From Anaeromyxobacter terrae (GTDB taxonomy: Bacteria; Myxococcota; Myxococcia; Myxococcales; Anaeromyxobacteraceae): a stretch of DNA of 64,000 nucleotides. Numbering within the stretch: the first letter of the stretch is position 1; each line of letters begins with the position of its first letter. The stretch spans positions 1 through 64,000 of the forward strand of contig NZ_JALCYY010000017.1 of NCBI RefSeq assembly GCF_022690685.1, read 5' to 3'. Shown here in pieces: positions 47,402-56,618 of this stretch. The translations under genes were made by a program, and so were the position numbers. The notes below the pieces were generated by a model. The model was not told where the DNA came from, did no database searches, and saw nothing but the letters and a program-made list of their open reading frames with translations.

Positions 47402-50400
47402 TCACGCCACCCCGAGCTTCTCGACGTTCACCGTGAACGCCTTGAACTCGGGGGTCTGGACGTTCGCGTCTCCCACCGCGGGCGTGAGCGTGTTGGCGAG
47501 GTACCCGGGTTTGGTGAGCCCCTCGAACCCCCAGTGGATGGGGATGCCCACCGTGTGGATCGTCCTCCCCGCCACCGTGAGCGGCCGGATCCGCTTCGTC
47601 ACCACCGCCTTCGCCACGATCTCGCCGCGGTTCGAGCGCACGCGGATCCGCTCCCCGTCGCGGATCCCCTTCTCCTTCGCGAGCGCCTCCCCGATCTCCA
47701 CGAACTGCTCGGGTTGGAGGATGGCCGGGATGCGCGCGTGCTTCGTCCAGAAGTGGAAGTGCTCGGTGAGCCGGTACGTCGTCGCGGCGTACGGGAACTT
47801 CTCCGAGGTGCCGAGCGCCGCCTTGTCCCCCGCGAAGATGCGCGCCGCAGGGTTCGTGCTCGCGACGGCCCGCTCGTGGAGCGGGTTCTTCGCGAGTGGG
47901 CTCTCGAAGGGCTCGTAGTGCTCCGGGAACGGGCCGTCGGTCAGCTTGTCCGCGCCGAACAGGCGCCCGACGCCCTCCGGGTTCATGATGAACGGCGCCA
48001 TCCCCGACTCGGATGCGGGAGGCTGGTCCACCTTGAAGTCGGGCACGTCGGGGCCGACCCACTTCTCGCCGTTCCACTTCACGAGCGCGCGGCGCGGATC
48101 CCAGGGCTTGCCCGTGGGATCGCACGATGCGCCGTTGTAGAGGACCCGCCGGTTGGCCGGCCACGACCACGCCCACGAGGGCGTGAGCCCGAGCCCGCTG
48201 GGATCGGCGGTCTCCCGGCGCGCCATGTTGTTCTTGTCGGTGTAGCTGCCCGTGTAGATCCAGCAGCCCGCCGCGGTGGAGCCGTCGTCGGTGAGCTGGC
48301 CGAACGTGGTGAGCTGGTCACCGCGCTTGACCACGATCTTCGTCTTGTCCTTCGGATCGGGGAGGTCGGCCAGCGCCCAGCCGTTGTACTCGCGCGCGAG
48401 CTCCTCGGCCGACGGTCGGCTCGCGACCGCGTACGGCCAGGCCAGCTTCACCATGGGGTCCGGGAACGCGCCGCCCTCTTTCGCGTAGAGGGTCCGGATC
48501 CGGTGGAAGAGCTCGCCGAGGATCTCGAGATCCGTCTTCGCATCGCCCGGCGGCTCCGCGCCCTTGTAGTGCCACTGCAGCCAGCGGCCCGAGTTCGTCA
48601 GCGAGCCGTCCTCCTCGGCGAAGCAGCCGGACGGCAGGCGGAACACCTCCGTCTCGATCTTCGCGGGGTCCACCGGGTTGAGCTCGCCCGCGTTCCTCCA
48701 GAACGTGGAGGTCTCGGTGACGAGCGGGTCGATCACCACGAGGAACTTGAGCTTCGAGAGCGCCTCGAGGTTTTTCGCCTTGTGCGGCGCCGAGGCGAGG
48801 ATGTTGAAGCCCTGGCAGATGTAGCCGTTCACCTTCCCCTGGTGCATGAGCTCGAAGACGGTGAGGATGTCGTAGACCTTGTCCAGCTTCGGCAGGTACT
48901 CGTAGGCCCACTGGTTGTCCTTCGTCGCGGCGCCTCCCCACCACGCCTTCTGCAGCGACACGAAGAACTTGGGGTAGTTCTGCCAGTAGCTCATCTGCCC
49001 CGGACGCAGCGGCTTCAGCGTGCGCGCGGCGAGGTAGGTGTCCACGTCCTTGTCCGCCTCCTTCGGCACCGTCAGGTAGCCGGGGAGCAGGTCGGAGAGG
49101 ACTCCCACGTCCGTGAGCCCCTGGATGTTCGAGTGGCCGCGCAGCGCGTTCACGCCGCCCCCCGCCATCCCCACGTTGCCGAGGAGGAGCTGGATCATCG
49201 CCATCGCGCGGATGTTCTGGGTCCCGACGGTGTGCTGGGTCCAGCCGAGCGCGTAGAGGCTCGTCATGGTCCGGTCGGCGGGCGCGGTGGACGCGATCGT
49301 CTTGCAGACCTCGAGGAACTCCTCCTTCCTGGCGCCCGTGATCGAGGAGACGACCTCCGGCGTGTAGCGGGAGTAGTGCTTCTTGAGGAGCTGGTAGACG
49401 CAGCGCGGATCCTGGAGCGTGGGATCCACCTTGGCGTAGCCGTCCGGCCCGAGCTCGTACACCCAGGTCGACTTGTCGTACTTGCGGCCGGCCTCGTCGT
49501 AGCCGGAGAAGAGCCCGTCGTCGAAGTGGAAGTCGGCGCGCACGATGAACGCCGCGTTCGTGTACGACTTCACGTACTCGTGCTGGATGGCGTCGTTCGA
49601 GAGCAGGTAGTTCATGACGCCGCCCAGGAACGCGATGTCGGTCCCGGGGCGGATCTGGACGAACTGATCGGCGACGGCGGCCGTCCGGGTGAAGCGCGGA
49701 TCGATCACGATGAGCCGCGCCTTGTTGTGCGCCTTCGCCTCCGTCACCCACTTGAAGCCGCAGGGGTGCGCCTCCGCGGGGTTGCCGCCCATCACGACGA
49801 TGACGTTGGCGTTCTTGATGTCCGCCCAGTGGTTCGTCATCGCGCCACGGCCAAACGAGGGGGCCAGACCGGCCACCGTGGGGCCGTGTCAAACACGTGC
49901 TTGGTTATCCATGGCGGTCATGCCCATGGACCGGAAGATCTTGTGCGTGAGGTAGCCCGTCTCGTTGGACGAGGCGCTCGCCGCCAGCAACCCGACGGTG
50001 GTCCAGCGATTCACCGTCACGCCCGCGGCGTTCTTCGCGACGAAGTTCTTGTCGCGATCGTCCTTCATGAGGCGCGCGATGCGGTCGAGCGCCCACTCCC
50101 AGGTGACGCGCTGCCATTCGCTGGCGCCGGGCGCGCGGTACTCGGGGAACTTGAGCCGGTGCGGGCTGTTCACGAAGTCGATGAGGCTCGCGCCCTTCGG
50201 ACAGAGCGTGCCGCGGTTCACGGGGTGATCCGGATCACCCTCGATGTGCACGAGCTTGAGGTGCGCGTTCTTCGACCGATCGCCGAGGCCGTACATGATG
50301 ACGCCGCAGCTGACCGAGCAGTACGGGCAGGTGTTCCGCGTCTGCGTCGTCGAGGCGAGCTTGAAGTTGCGAACGTCGGCGAGGACGCGGTCGGGGGCGA

Positions 50401-50476
50401 ACCCGAGCGCGCCGAGGCTCGTGGCCCCGATCCCCGACGTGGTGAGCTTGAGAAACTGGCGTCGAGACAGGTTCAT
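47402..50476 (-). CDS. fdoG: Selenocysteine formate dehydrogenase-N, catalytic subunit
   Basis: 1,024 residues when the in-frame TGA at 49889-49891 is read as selenocysteine 196 (RV-Sec-HGPTVAG), the same position as in E. coli FdnG. Tat signal SRRQFLK at 4-10, [4Fe-4S] motif CPYCSVSC...TLCPKG, then the molybdopterin domains ([38 protein letters not shown]). Oxidises formate in the periplasm. The ATG at 50476 has GGAGA 7 nt upstream. The two open frames flanking the TGA are one gene, not a pseudogene. Confidence 0.96.
49860..49891 (-). promoter_or_regulatory. UGA selenocysteine codon and bacterial SECIS hairpin
   Basis: The UGA (49891-49889) is followed by a stem-loop GGUGGCC-GGUCU-GGCCCC whose loop GGUCU is the SelB-recognised loop of E. 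coli fdhF/fdnG SECIS elements; the loop lies about 19-23 nt after the UGA, the correct distance. Confidence 0.9.
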
Positions 50477-50545
50477 GGAGGGTCTCCGGGATCGCCCCTA
50501 GTGCCGTCCACGAATGCTCTCGCCGGCTGCGGCAGAAGGTCGCGG

Positions 50546-50577
50546 AATTTTGGGGAATCCTGCTCCGGGACCAAATT
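50546..50577. promoter_or_regulatory. AT-rich inverted repeat in the fdoG control region
   Basis: AATTTTGG (50546-50553) and CCAAATT (50571-50577) flank 17 nt, in a patch clearly richer in A and T than its surroundings, 70-100 nt upstream of fdoG. Candidate promoter/operator. The remainder of 50477-50794 shows no gene. Confidence 0.45.
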
Positions 50578-50794
50578 GTGCTCATCGGCCCGCCGGCATG
50601 ACGCATCGCGACGCGCGTCGCGGGAGGATCGCCGGGTCGGGCGCCGCCCCGCGCGCTCGCCGTACCGACTGCCGGCCGGAGCACGAGCTCCCGCCGCACG
50701 AGAAGCGCTGTCATCCAGCCTTTTCCCGGCGCACGCCGTCGGCGAGCGCCCGTGGGCTCGCGGCTCCGGCCGGGGCGTCGTATCCTGCGCCGGC

Positions 50795-52168
50795 ATGGTC
50801 GTCCGAATCGAAGACGTCGCGCCGGTGGTGCGCGAGGCGCAGTACGCCGTCCGAGGCCCGATCGTCGCCCGCGCGCAGGAGCTCGAGCGCCAGGGCCGCG
50901 AGGTCATCTACTGCAACATCGGGAACCCGCAGGCCCTCGGGCAGCGGCCGCTCTCGTGGGTTCGTCAGGTGCTGGCGCTCGCGGAGTACCCGGAGCTCCT
51001 CGAGCGCGTGCCCGCCGGGACCTTCCCTGCCGACGCCGTCGAGGTCGCCCGCGAGGTGCTGCGCGCCTCCCAGCACGGCCTGGGCGCGTACACCGAGAGC
51101 AAGGGCTTACGCTTCGTGCGCGAGGCGGTGGCGGACTTCATCCGCGCGCGCGACGGCATCGCCTCGGATCCCGAGGCGATCTTCCTCACCGACGGCGCGA
51201 GCAAGGGCGTCCAGTCGGTGCTCCGGCTCCTCATCGCCGACGGCCGCGACGGCGCGCTCATCCCCACCCCGCAGTACCCGCTCTACTCGGCGACCCTCAC
51301 GCTCTACGGCGGTGCGGCGGTGCCCTACCCGCTCGACGAGAGCGCGGACTGGGGGCTCTCGCTCGGCGACCTCGAGCGCGCGTACGACGAGGCCCGGGCG
51401 CGCGGGATCCGCCCGCGGGCCATCTGCGTCATCAACCCGGGCAACCCGACCGGCGCGGTGCTCGACGAGAAGAACGTCGAGGGCGTGCTCCGCTTCGCGC
51501 GCGAGCGCGGGCTCGCGGTGCTGGCCGACGAGGTCTACCAGGCCAACGTCTACCTCCCCGGCGACCGGTTCGTCTCGTTCGCGAGCGTGCTGGAGCGGCT
51601 CGGCCTGCGCGACGTCTCGCTCTTCAGCTTCCACTCCGTCTCGAAGGGCTATCTGGGCGAGTGCGGGCACCGCGGCGGCTACCTCGAGTGCCGCAACGTC
51701 CCCGCGCCGGTGATGGACGAGATCACGAAGCTGCAGTCGATCGCGCTGTGCGCGAACACGGTGGGGCAGATCGTGACCTACCTGCTCGTGCGGCCGCCGC
51801 GGCCGGGCGAGCCGTCCCACGCGACGTTCGTGCGCGAGCGGGGCGAGGTCCTCGAGAGCCTCCGCCGCCGCGCCGGGCTCGTGGAGCGCGGCCTCAACCG
51901 CATCGCGGGGATCTCGTGCAACCGGGTGGCGGGCGCGATGTACGCGTTCCCGCGGATCACCCTGCCCGAGGGCGCGACCGACGACGAGTGGTGCCTCGCC
52001 CTGCTCGAGGAGACCGGCATCTGCGTGGTGCCCGGCTCCGGCTTCGGCCAGCAGGCCGGCACCTGGCACTTCCGGACCACCATCCTGCCGCCCGTCGACA
52101 AGCTCGAGGCGGTGGTGGAGCGGATCGGCCGCTTCCACGCGAGCTTCTGCGAGCGGCGCGGGCGTTAG
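50795..52168 (+). CDS. Alanine aminotransferase-like PLP enzyme
   Basis: 457 residues, class I/II aminotransferase of the eukaryotic alanine-transaminase type: VIYCNIGNPQALGQ, FLTDGASKGVQSVL, PTPQYPLYSATLTLYGG, INPGNPTGAVL, ADEVYQANVY, and the PLP lysine in FHSVSKGYLGECGHRGGY. Expected to interconvert alanine and pyruvate with 2-oxoglutarate. Start ATG at 50795. Divergent from fdoG. Confidence 0.9.
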   Translation: MVVRIEDVAPVVREAQYAVRGPIVARAQELERQGREVIYCNIGNPQALGQRPLSWVRQVLALAEYPELLERVPAGTFPADAVEVAREVLRASQHGLGAYTESKGLRFVREAVADFIRARDGIASDPEAIFLTDGASKGVQSVLRLLIADGRDGALIPTPQYPLYSATLTLYGGAAVPYPLDESADWGLSLGDLERAYDEARARGIRPRAICVINPGNPTGAVLDEKNVEGVLRFARERGLAVLADEVYQANVYLPGDRFVSFASVLERLGLRDVSLFSFHSVSKGYLGECGHRGGYLECRNVPAPVMDEITKLQSIALCANTVGQIVTYLLVRPPRPGEPSHATFVRERGEVLESLRRRAGLVERGLNRIAGISCNRVAGAMYAFPRITLPEGATDDEWCLALLEETGICVVPGSGFGQQAGTWHFRTTILPPVDKLEAVVERIGRFHASFCERRGR

Positions 52169-52367
52169 CGGGGGAGACTGCGACCGAAGGCATCGCCGGA
52201 CGGATACGCCAGCGGCGCGACCGCTTCATGCCCGCGTCCTATCGGCTCGCGGCCGCAACGCACTCAGGACGTTCCGGTGCTCGCCTACGCCCAATGGCGA
52301 CGTCCTCCGTGAGTGCACGGAGGGTCGCTGCCACGGCTACGCTCGCCAGCCATGCCTCCCCGACCGG

Positions 52368-52838
52368 TCAATCAGCATCCGCACGGCGGGCCCGAACACG
52401 CCCCTTGAAGACGTTGCGGTACCAGTAGGCTTTTGGGTTCGCAAACCACGCTCTATTCCCTTCAGTGAGCAGGTCGGCAAGCTGAGTCATCTCGACGCCA
52501 TAACGGAAGAACAGGGCAATCACTTCACGTAAAGACTCGTCGGGCAGGCGCTTGCCCGCGAAAGTGATCAGCAAGGCTCGGCCGCGACCTTGCACGCTCT
52601 TCACGCCAGGGACGCTCTCGACCCATCCGAAGAAGGATCTCTCGTCGCCGTCTGAAAGGAATGCGACGCTTTCAGCGATCAGCACCACGGCTCGATCTCT
52701 CTTCATCCGGATCTTGGACATCCCAGTGAGGCCCGCCGCGCGCTCCGACTCGGAGCGATTCAAAGAATACCCTGCGGCTGCCATGGTTTCCGCTGCAATA
52801 ACTCCGATCGCTCCCTCAACTTGCGTGGTCGCGATCAC
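52368..52838 (-). CDS. Unknown protein in a low-GC patch
   Basis: 156 residues from a GTG at 52838; an inner ATG (MAAAGYSLNRSES) is possible. The sequence looks like a folded protein (several Phe, Trp, Tyr; segment ALLITFAGKRLPDESLREVIALFFRYG) but no family is recognised. Codon use is visibly less GC-rich than in all neighbours, which suggests transfer. No ribosome site or promoter stands out. The flank 52169-52367 shows no gene. Confidence 0.65.
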   Translation of the reverse strand: MIATTQVEGAIGVIAAETMAAAGYSLNRSESERAAGLTGMSKIRMKRDRAVVLIAESVAFLSDGDERSFFGWVESVPGVKSVQGRGRALLITFAGKRLPDESLREVIALFFRYGVEMTQLADLLTEGNRAWFANPKAYWYRNVFKGRVRARRADAD

Positions 52839-52944
52839 CGCCGCGGCAGCGTCCGATCGGACCTGGCAACTTTCCGGGTAGTAATGAGTGAGGGCGGTGA
52901 GCCGCGAGTGGCGCCGAGCCCTGCGGACGCGACGCCGCGCGCGA

Positions 52945-54471
52945 TCACGCGCGGATGAGCGAGCGGATCGCGCCGAGCAGGTCGCCGAGCGAGGTGGGCT
53001 TGCCCAGGTGCTGGTCGAAGCCGGCCTCCCGCGCCCGCGCCCGATCCTCCGGGCCGGCGTAGCCGGTCAGCGCCACGAGCGGCAGGTGGCGCAGGGCGGG
53101 ATCGGCGCGGACCGCGCGCGCGACGCCGTAGCCGTCGAGCTCACCCGGGAGCCCGATGTCGCAGATGACGAGGTCCGGCGGCCGCCGCCGGGCGGCCGCG
53201 AGCCCTGCTTCGCCGTCGGGCGCGACCGTGACGACCACCCCCTCGAGCTCGAGTGCGTCGCGCAACGTCTCCGCCGCGTCCGCGTTGTCCTCGACGATGA
53301 GCACGTGCGCGGCGCACGCCGCGACACCGGGCGCCTCCCGCGGCGCGGGCGCGCGCGGCGCCGCGGCGAGCGGCAGGCGCACCGCGACCTCCGTCCCTGC
53401 CCCCTTGCCGGCGCTCGTGGCGGCGACCGTCCCGCCGTGCAGCTCGACGAGGCGCTTCACGACGCTGAGCCCGAGGCCGAGCCCGCCGCGGGAGCGTGCG
53501 AGGCTGCGGTCGGCCTGCGAGAACGGCTCGAACAGCCGCGGGAGGACGTCCGCCTCGATCCCCTCCCCCGTGTCGCAGACCTGGAGGAGCGCGGCGCGCC
53601 CGGGCCCTTCTTCGACGCGCACCGTGACCGCGCCGCCGCGCGGCGTGAACTTCGCCGAGTTGGCGAGCAGGTTTCCCACGACCTGCGCGATCCTCGTCTC
53701 GTCGCCCTCCACCGCGACCGGCCCTGGCGGCAGCTGCAGGACGAGGGCGACACCGATCGCGTCGAACCCGGCGCGGTGGTCCTCGACCGCGTCGTGGACC
53801 ACCCGCGCGAGATCCAGCGGCTCGCGGCGGAGCTGGATGCGCCCGTGCGTGATCCGCGAGACGTCGAGCAGGTCGTCGACGATGCGCGAGAGATGCCCGA
53901 TCTGGCGCTCCATGACCGCGCGAGCCCGCGCGGAACGCACGGGGTCGTCCGGCGCGCGGCCGAGGAGGTGCAGCGCGTTCCGGATGGGCGCGAGGGGGTT
54001 GCGGAGCTCGTGCGACAGGATCCTGAAGAACTCGTCCTTGCGCCGGTCCGCCTCCGCGAGCTGCTCGGCGATCGCGCGAAGGCGCTCCTCGCTCTCCTGT
54101 CGCGCGCGCTCCGCCGCCTTCTCGGAGGTGAGGTCGACGACGAACGCGGCGACGCCATCCTGCTGGATCGAGAGGCCGACGAGGATCGGGACCCGTGTAC
54201 CGTCGGGCCGGACGCACTCGCTCTCGTGCCGCCCGGCGAGCTCGGGATGCAACCACTCGGGCGGCCGGGCGGCACCGACCCGGAACCGCTCGGCCTCGAA
54301 CTCCGCCCGCGAACGGCCGACGATGCGGAGGTACTCGTCGTTCGCGAACTGAACGGTGGCGTCTCTGCTGATGAAGAGGATGCCGATCGGGGCGTCGTTG
54401 GCGAACCGCTGGAAGCGGCTCACCTCCGCCTCGATCGCGCTGAGCCGGAGCTGCTGAGCGAGCAGGCTCAT
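52945..54471 (-). CDS. PAS-containing hybrid sensor histidine kinase
   Basis: 508 residues without membrane helices, so a cytoplasmic sensor. Order: PAS domain (about 18-118), HisKA with phosphoacceptor His154 (FRILSHELRNPL), HATPase (N-box GNLLANSAKF, CDTGEGI, GGLGLGLSVVK), and a C-terminal receiver with Asp438 (VICDIGLPG) and Lys491 (HLGKP). No output domain; it must signal through a partner. Divergent from the 54639 gene with a 167-nt shared gap. Confidence 0.94.
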   Translation of the reverse strand: MSLLAQQLRLSAIEAEVSRFQRFANDAPIGILFISRDATVQFANDEYLRIVGRSRAEFEAERFRVGAARPPEWLHPELAGRHESECVRPDGTRVPILVGLSIQQDGVAAFVVDLTSEKAAERARQESEERLRAIAEQLAEADRRKDEFFRILSHELRNPLAPIRNALHLLGRAPDDPVRSARARAVMERQIGHLSRIVDDLLDVSRITHGRIQLRREPLDLARVVHDAVEDHRAGFDAIGVALVLQLPPGPVAVEGDETRIAQVVGNLLANSAKFTPRGGAVTVRVEEGPGRAALLQVCDTGEGIEADVLPRLFEPFSQADRSLARSRGGLGLGLSVVKRLVELHGGTVAATSAGKGAGTEVAVRLPLAAAPRAPAPREAPGVAACAAHVLIVEDNADAAETLRDALELEGVVVTVAPDGEAGLAAARRRPPDLVICDIGLPGELDGYGVARAVRADPALRHLPLVALTGYAGPEDRARAREAGFDQHLGKPTSLGDLLGAIRSLIRA

Positions 54472-54638
54472 GTCTGCTGCCGTGCCTCCGTCCGCCTCTC
54501 GCTCCTGCGCCGGGGCGGCCGCGACGCGCGTGCCGCGCGACCGCGCGCCCGGACGCTCCGTCCGGCAGCCGGCGCACCCGCCCTCGGGCGGAGAGAGGGC
54601 GCGGGGACCGCGACGGCTCCCGCCGCTGCTTCGGGTAT

Positions 54639-55643
54639 ATGGTCGAGGTGGTGCAACGGCATCTCCTCGAGGTGGACGAGGTCGCGGCGCTGATCCGCGG
54701 CGGGGAGACGCTGCTGCTCGCCGGCGACGAGGGCAGGCTCAGCCTGCTGCCCCGGGGGAAGTGGATCGCGGGGACCATCCCGTACTTCATGAGCGAGGAA
54801 GGCGGCGTGGTGGACCGCCGGCGCGTCTTCGTCGACAGGATCCCCGCGCGCTCGGAGTACGCGGGGATCCGCCGCTACGACGAGACCGGGATCGCGCGGG
54901 TGTATTCCGAGCTGCCGCCAAGCGCGATGGGCGTCGTCATCGCCCCGTACGCGAGCCGCGTGCACCTCGCCTTCGCGATGAACGCGCCCAGGTACGAGAA
55001 GTTCGCCACCGCCCCGCTCTTCGGCTGGATCTCGGGGGTCGACCTCTCCGAGCTCGGCAAGACGCGGCCCAAGGTGTTCGACGGCACCACGGCCGAGGCG
55101 CTGGAGGACCAGGCCGTCGTGATGCACGTCGCCTTCCCCCCGGGCGTGCGCGCGGAGGTGGCGATCCTCAACATCTTCGAGAAGGGGACCGGGCCCGCCA
55201 TCACCTTCCCGGCGACCGGCTTCTCCGCGAGCACCGCGGAGATCGACGGCCGGGAGCGCAACTTCGCCGAGTATGTCGAGGAGGCGGGCCTCGACGCGCG
55301 CCTGCCCCTCGTCGCCGACTACTTCGGCGCGGCGATCAACGTGAGCTTCCAGGCCGTCGATCGAGCGCGGGGCGAGGTCCGGTTCTACGCTCCGGTGTTC
55401 GCCGGGGTCCGCTACCACCACGCCCGGCCGGTCGAGGACTACGTGGACGCGTTCGTCTCGGCGCTCCCCACCGGGATCGCCGAGCGTGTCGCGCTCTCGT
55501 GCAACTGCGTCGTGAACTTCGTCAACTCGTCGCTGGAGGGCAGGACCACGGGAGACATCGTCGGCCCCGCCACCTTCGGCGAGATCGCGTACCAGCTCCT
55601 GAACCAGACGATGGTCTATCTCACCGTCTCGGATCGAGGCTGA
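54639..55643 (+). CDS. Conserved hypothetical protein, family not recognised
   Basis: 334 residues, no signal peptide or membrane helix. It opens with an alpha/beta stretch (EVAALIRGGETLLLAGDEGRL) and contains KWIAGTIPYFMSEEGG and ALSCNCVVNFVNSS. The composition is that of a soluble folded enzyme or sensor. Because it diverges from a soluble hybrid kinase it may be functionally linked to it, but this is only context. Convergent with the 55659 lipoprotein gene (15 nt apart). Confidence 0.75.
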   Translation: MVEVVQRHLLEVDEVAALIRGGETLLLAGDEGRLSLLPRGKWIAGTIPYFMSEEGGVVDRRRVFVDRIPARSEYAGIRRYDETGIARVYSELPPSAMGVVIAPYASRVHLAFAMNAPRYEKFATAPLFGWISGVDLSELGKTRPKVFDGTTAEALEDQAVVMHVAFPPGVRAEVAILNIFEKGTGPAITFPATGFSASTAEIDGRERNFAEYVEEAGLDARLPLVADYFGAAINVSFQAVDRARGEVRFYAPVFAGVRYHHARPVEDYVDAFVSALPTGIAERVALSCNCVVNFVNSSLEGRTTGDIVGPATFGEIAYQLLNQTMVYLTVSDRG

Positions 55644-55658
55644 CGCTCGCCCTCGCGA

Positions 55659-56618
55659 TCAGAACGGCGGCGAGGGCACGGCCGGACACGCCGAGACGTC
55701 GCCCAGCGAGCAGGGCAAGGCGCCGCCGCAGCTGAACGCGGCGGGGTCGTCCACGTAGACGAGGCAGGCGGTGGGGTCCCAGCACTCGCGGAAGCCGCCC
55801 GTCACCCCGCCCACGGTGCGGAAGCCGACCGCGGCGCGGCCCGCCGACGCGGCGTCGAACGAGGCGGTCACCACGAGCAGGTCGCCCTGGGCGTTCCGGA
55901 ACGCGTACGTGAACTTGCCGCTGCGGTCCGCGTAACCCTCGAAGCGGTAGCCGAACTGCGCGAGCCCGAAGCCGTCCTGGTCGAGCACGAGGCCGATCGT
56001 CACCGGATCGGCGGACCGGTCGTACTCCACCCCCATCCGTCCGCGCGGCGTGGTCGCGTCGGCCATGCCGAGCGTCCAGAGCGCGTCGAAGTCGAGCCCG
56101 AGCGTCCCCTTCCCCCTCGAGGCGGACGCGCCCTCGAACGAGCCGGCGAGCACCGTGGTCCAGGCGCCGCCGGACGTGACGCGGGCGTCGAACGCGTACG
56201 CGAACGTGGGCGGCGCCTCGGCGCCGTTCGGGAACTGCCGCAGGATCGTCACCCGGAGCTCGCGGCCCGGGTGGCGATCGTCCGGGAACGGCCCCCAGCC
56301 GCGGGCGTCCACCTGCCGCCACGACGGCGGCTCCTTCCGGACGACGTCCACGAGTCCGAGCAGGAACTCGATCGCGCCGTTCAGCCGGTCCGACTCGGGC
56401 TTCGCGCGCAGCCACGTGGCGGCGGGGCGCGTGGGGCAGGCGGCGACCTGCGCCGAGGCGCCGGCGCTGGCCTGCGCGTCCGCCGGGACCTCCACGCGCA
56501 GGTCGGCGCGGCTCGGCACGGCGGCGAGGAAGCGGAGGTCCTCGGTCGAGTAGTCGCCGCAGGCGGCGCAGAGCCCGAGGCACAGCGCGGGAACGATCGC
56601 CCTATTCACCGAGCGCAT
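55659..56618 (-). CDS. Lipoprotein B of the sigma/caspase operon
   Basis: 319 residues, lipobox CAAC (lipid Cys at about 20). Residues ~80-290 are a beta-rich domain; the C-terminus has a Cys-rich end (ECWDPTACL, FSCGG, LPCSLGDVSACPAV). The pattern ECW...GDVSAC and the central RGKG...Y(D) segment are shared with the lipoprotein at 59513-60535, so the two are paralogues. The start overlaps the caspase stop by 17 nt and is preceded by GGGGGTGG. Function unknown; likely outer-membrane or periplasmic. Confidence 0.8.
   Translation of the reverse strand: MRSVNRAIVPALCLGLCAACGDYSTEDLRFLAAVPSRADLRVEVPADAQASAGASAQVAACPTRPAATWLRAKPESDRLNGAIEFLLGLVDVVRKEPPSWRQVDARGWGPFPDDRHPGRELRVTILRQFPNGAEAPPTFAYAFDARVTSGGAWTTVLAGSFEGASASRGKGTLGLDFDALWTLGMADATTPRGRMGVEYDRSADPVTIGLVLDQDGFGLAQFGYRFEGYADRSGKFTYAFRNAQGDLLVVTASFDAASAGRAAVGFRTVGGVTGGFRECWDPTACLVYVDDPAAFSCGGALPCSLGDVSACPAVPSPPF

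Noticed and set aside
49889-49891. Stop codon splitting fdoG into a pseudogene
   Set aside because: Position 196, flanking residues and the SECIS hairpin show selenocysteine.
47183-52168. Plus-strand 1,661-codon frame
   Set aside because: Only the final 457 codons are a gene (aminotransferase); the upstream part is antisense to fdoG and fdoH.
52169-52367. tRNA or mobile-element end next to the low-GC gene
   Set aside because: No cloverleaf, terminal repeat or integrase was seen.
52552-52881. Plus-strand 109-codon gene
   Set aside because: Opposite to a longer frame with natural protein composition; Ser/Thr/Pro-rich as expected of a shadow.
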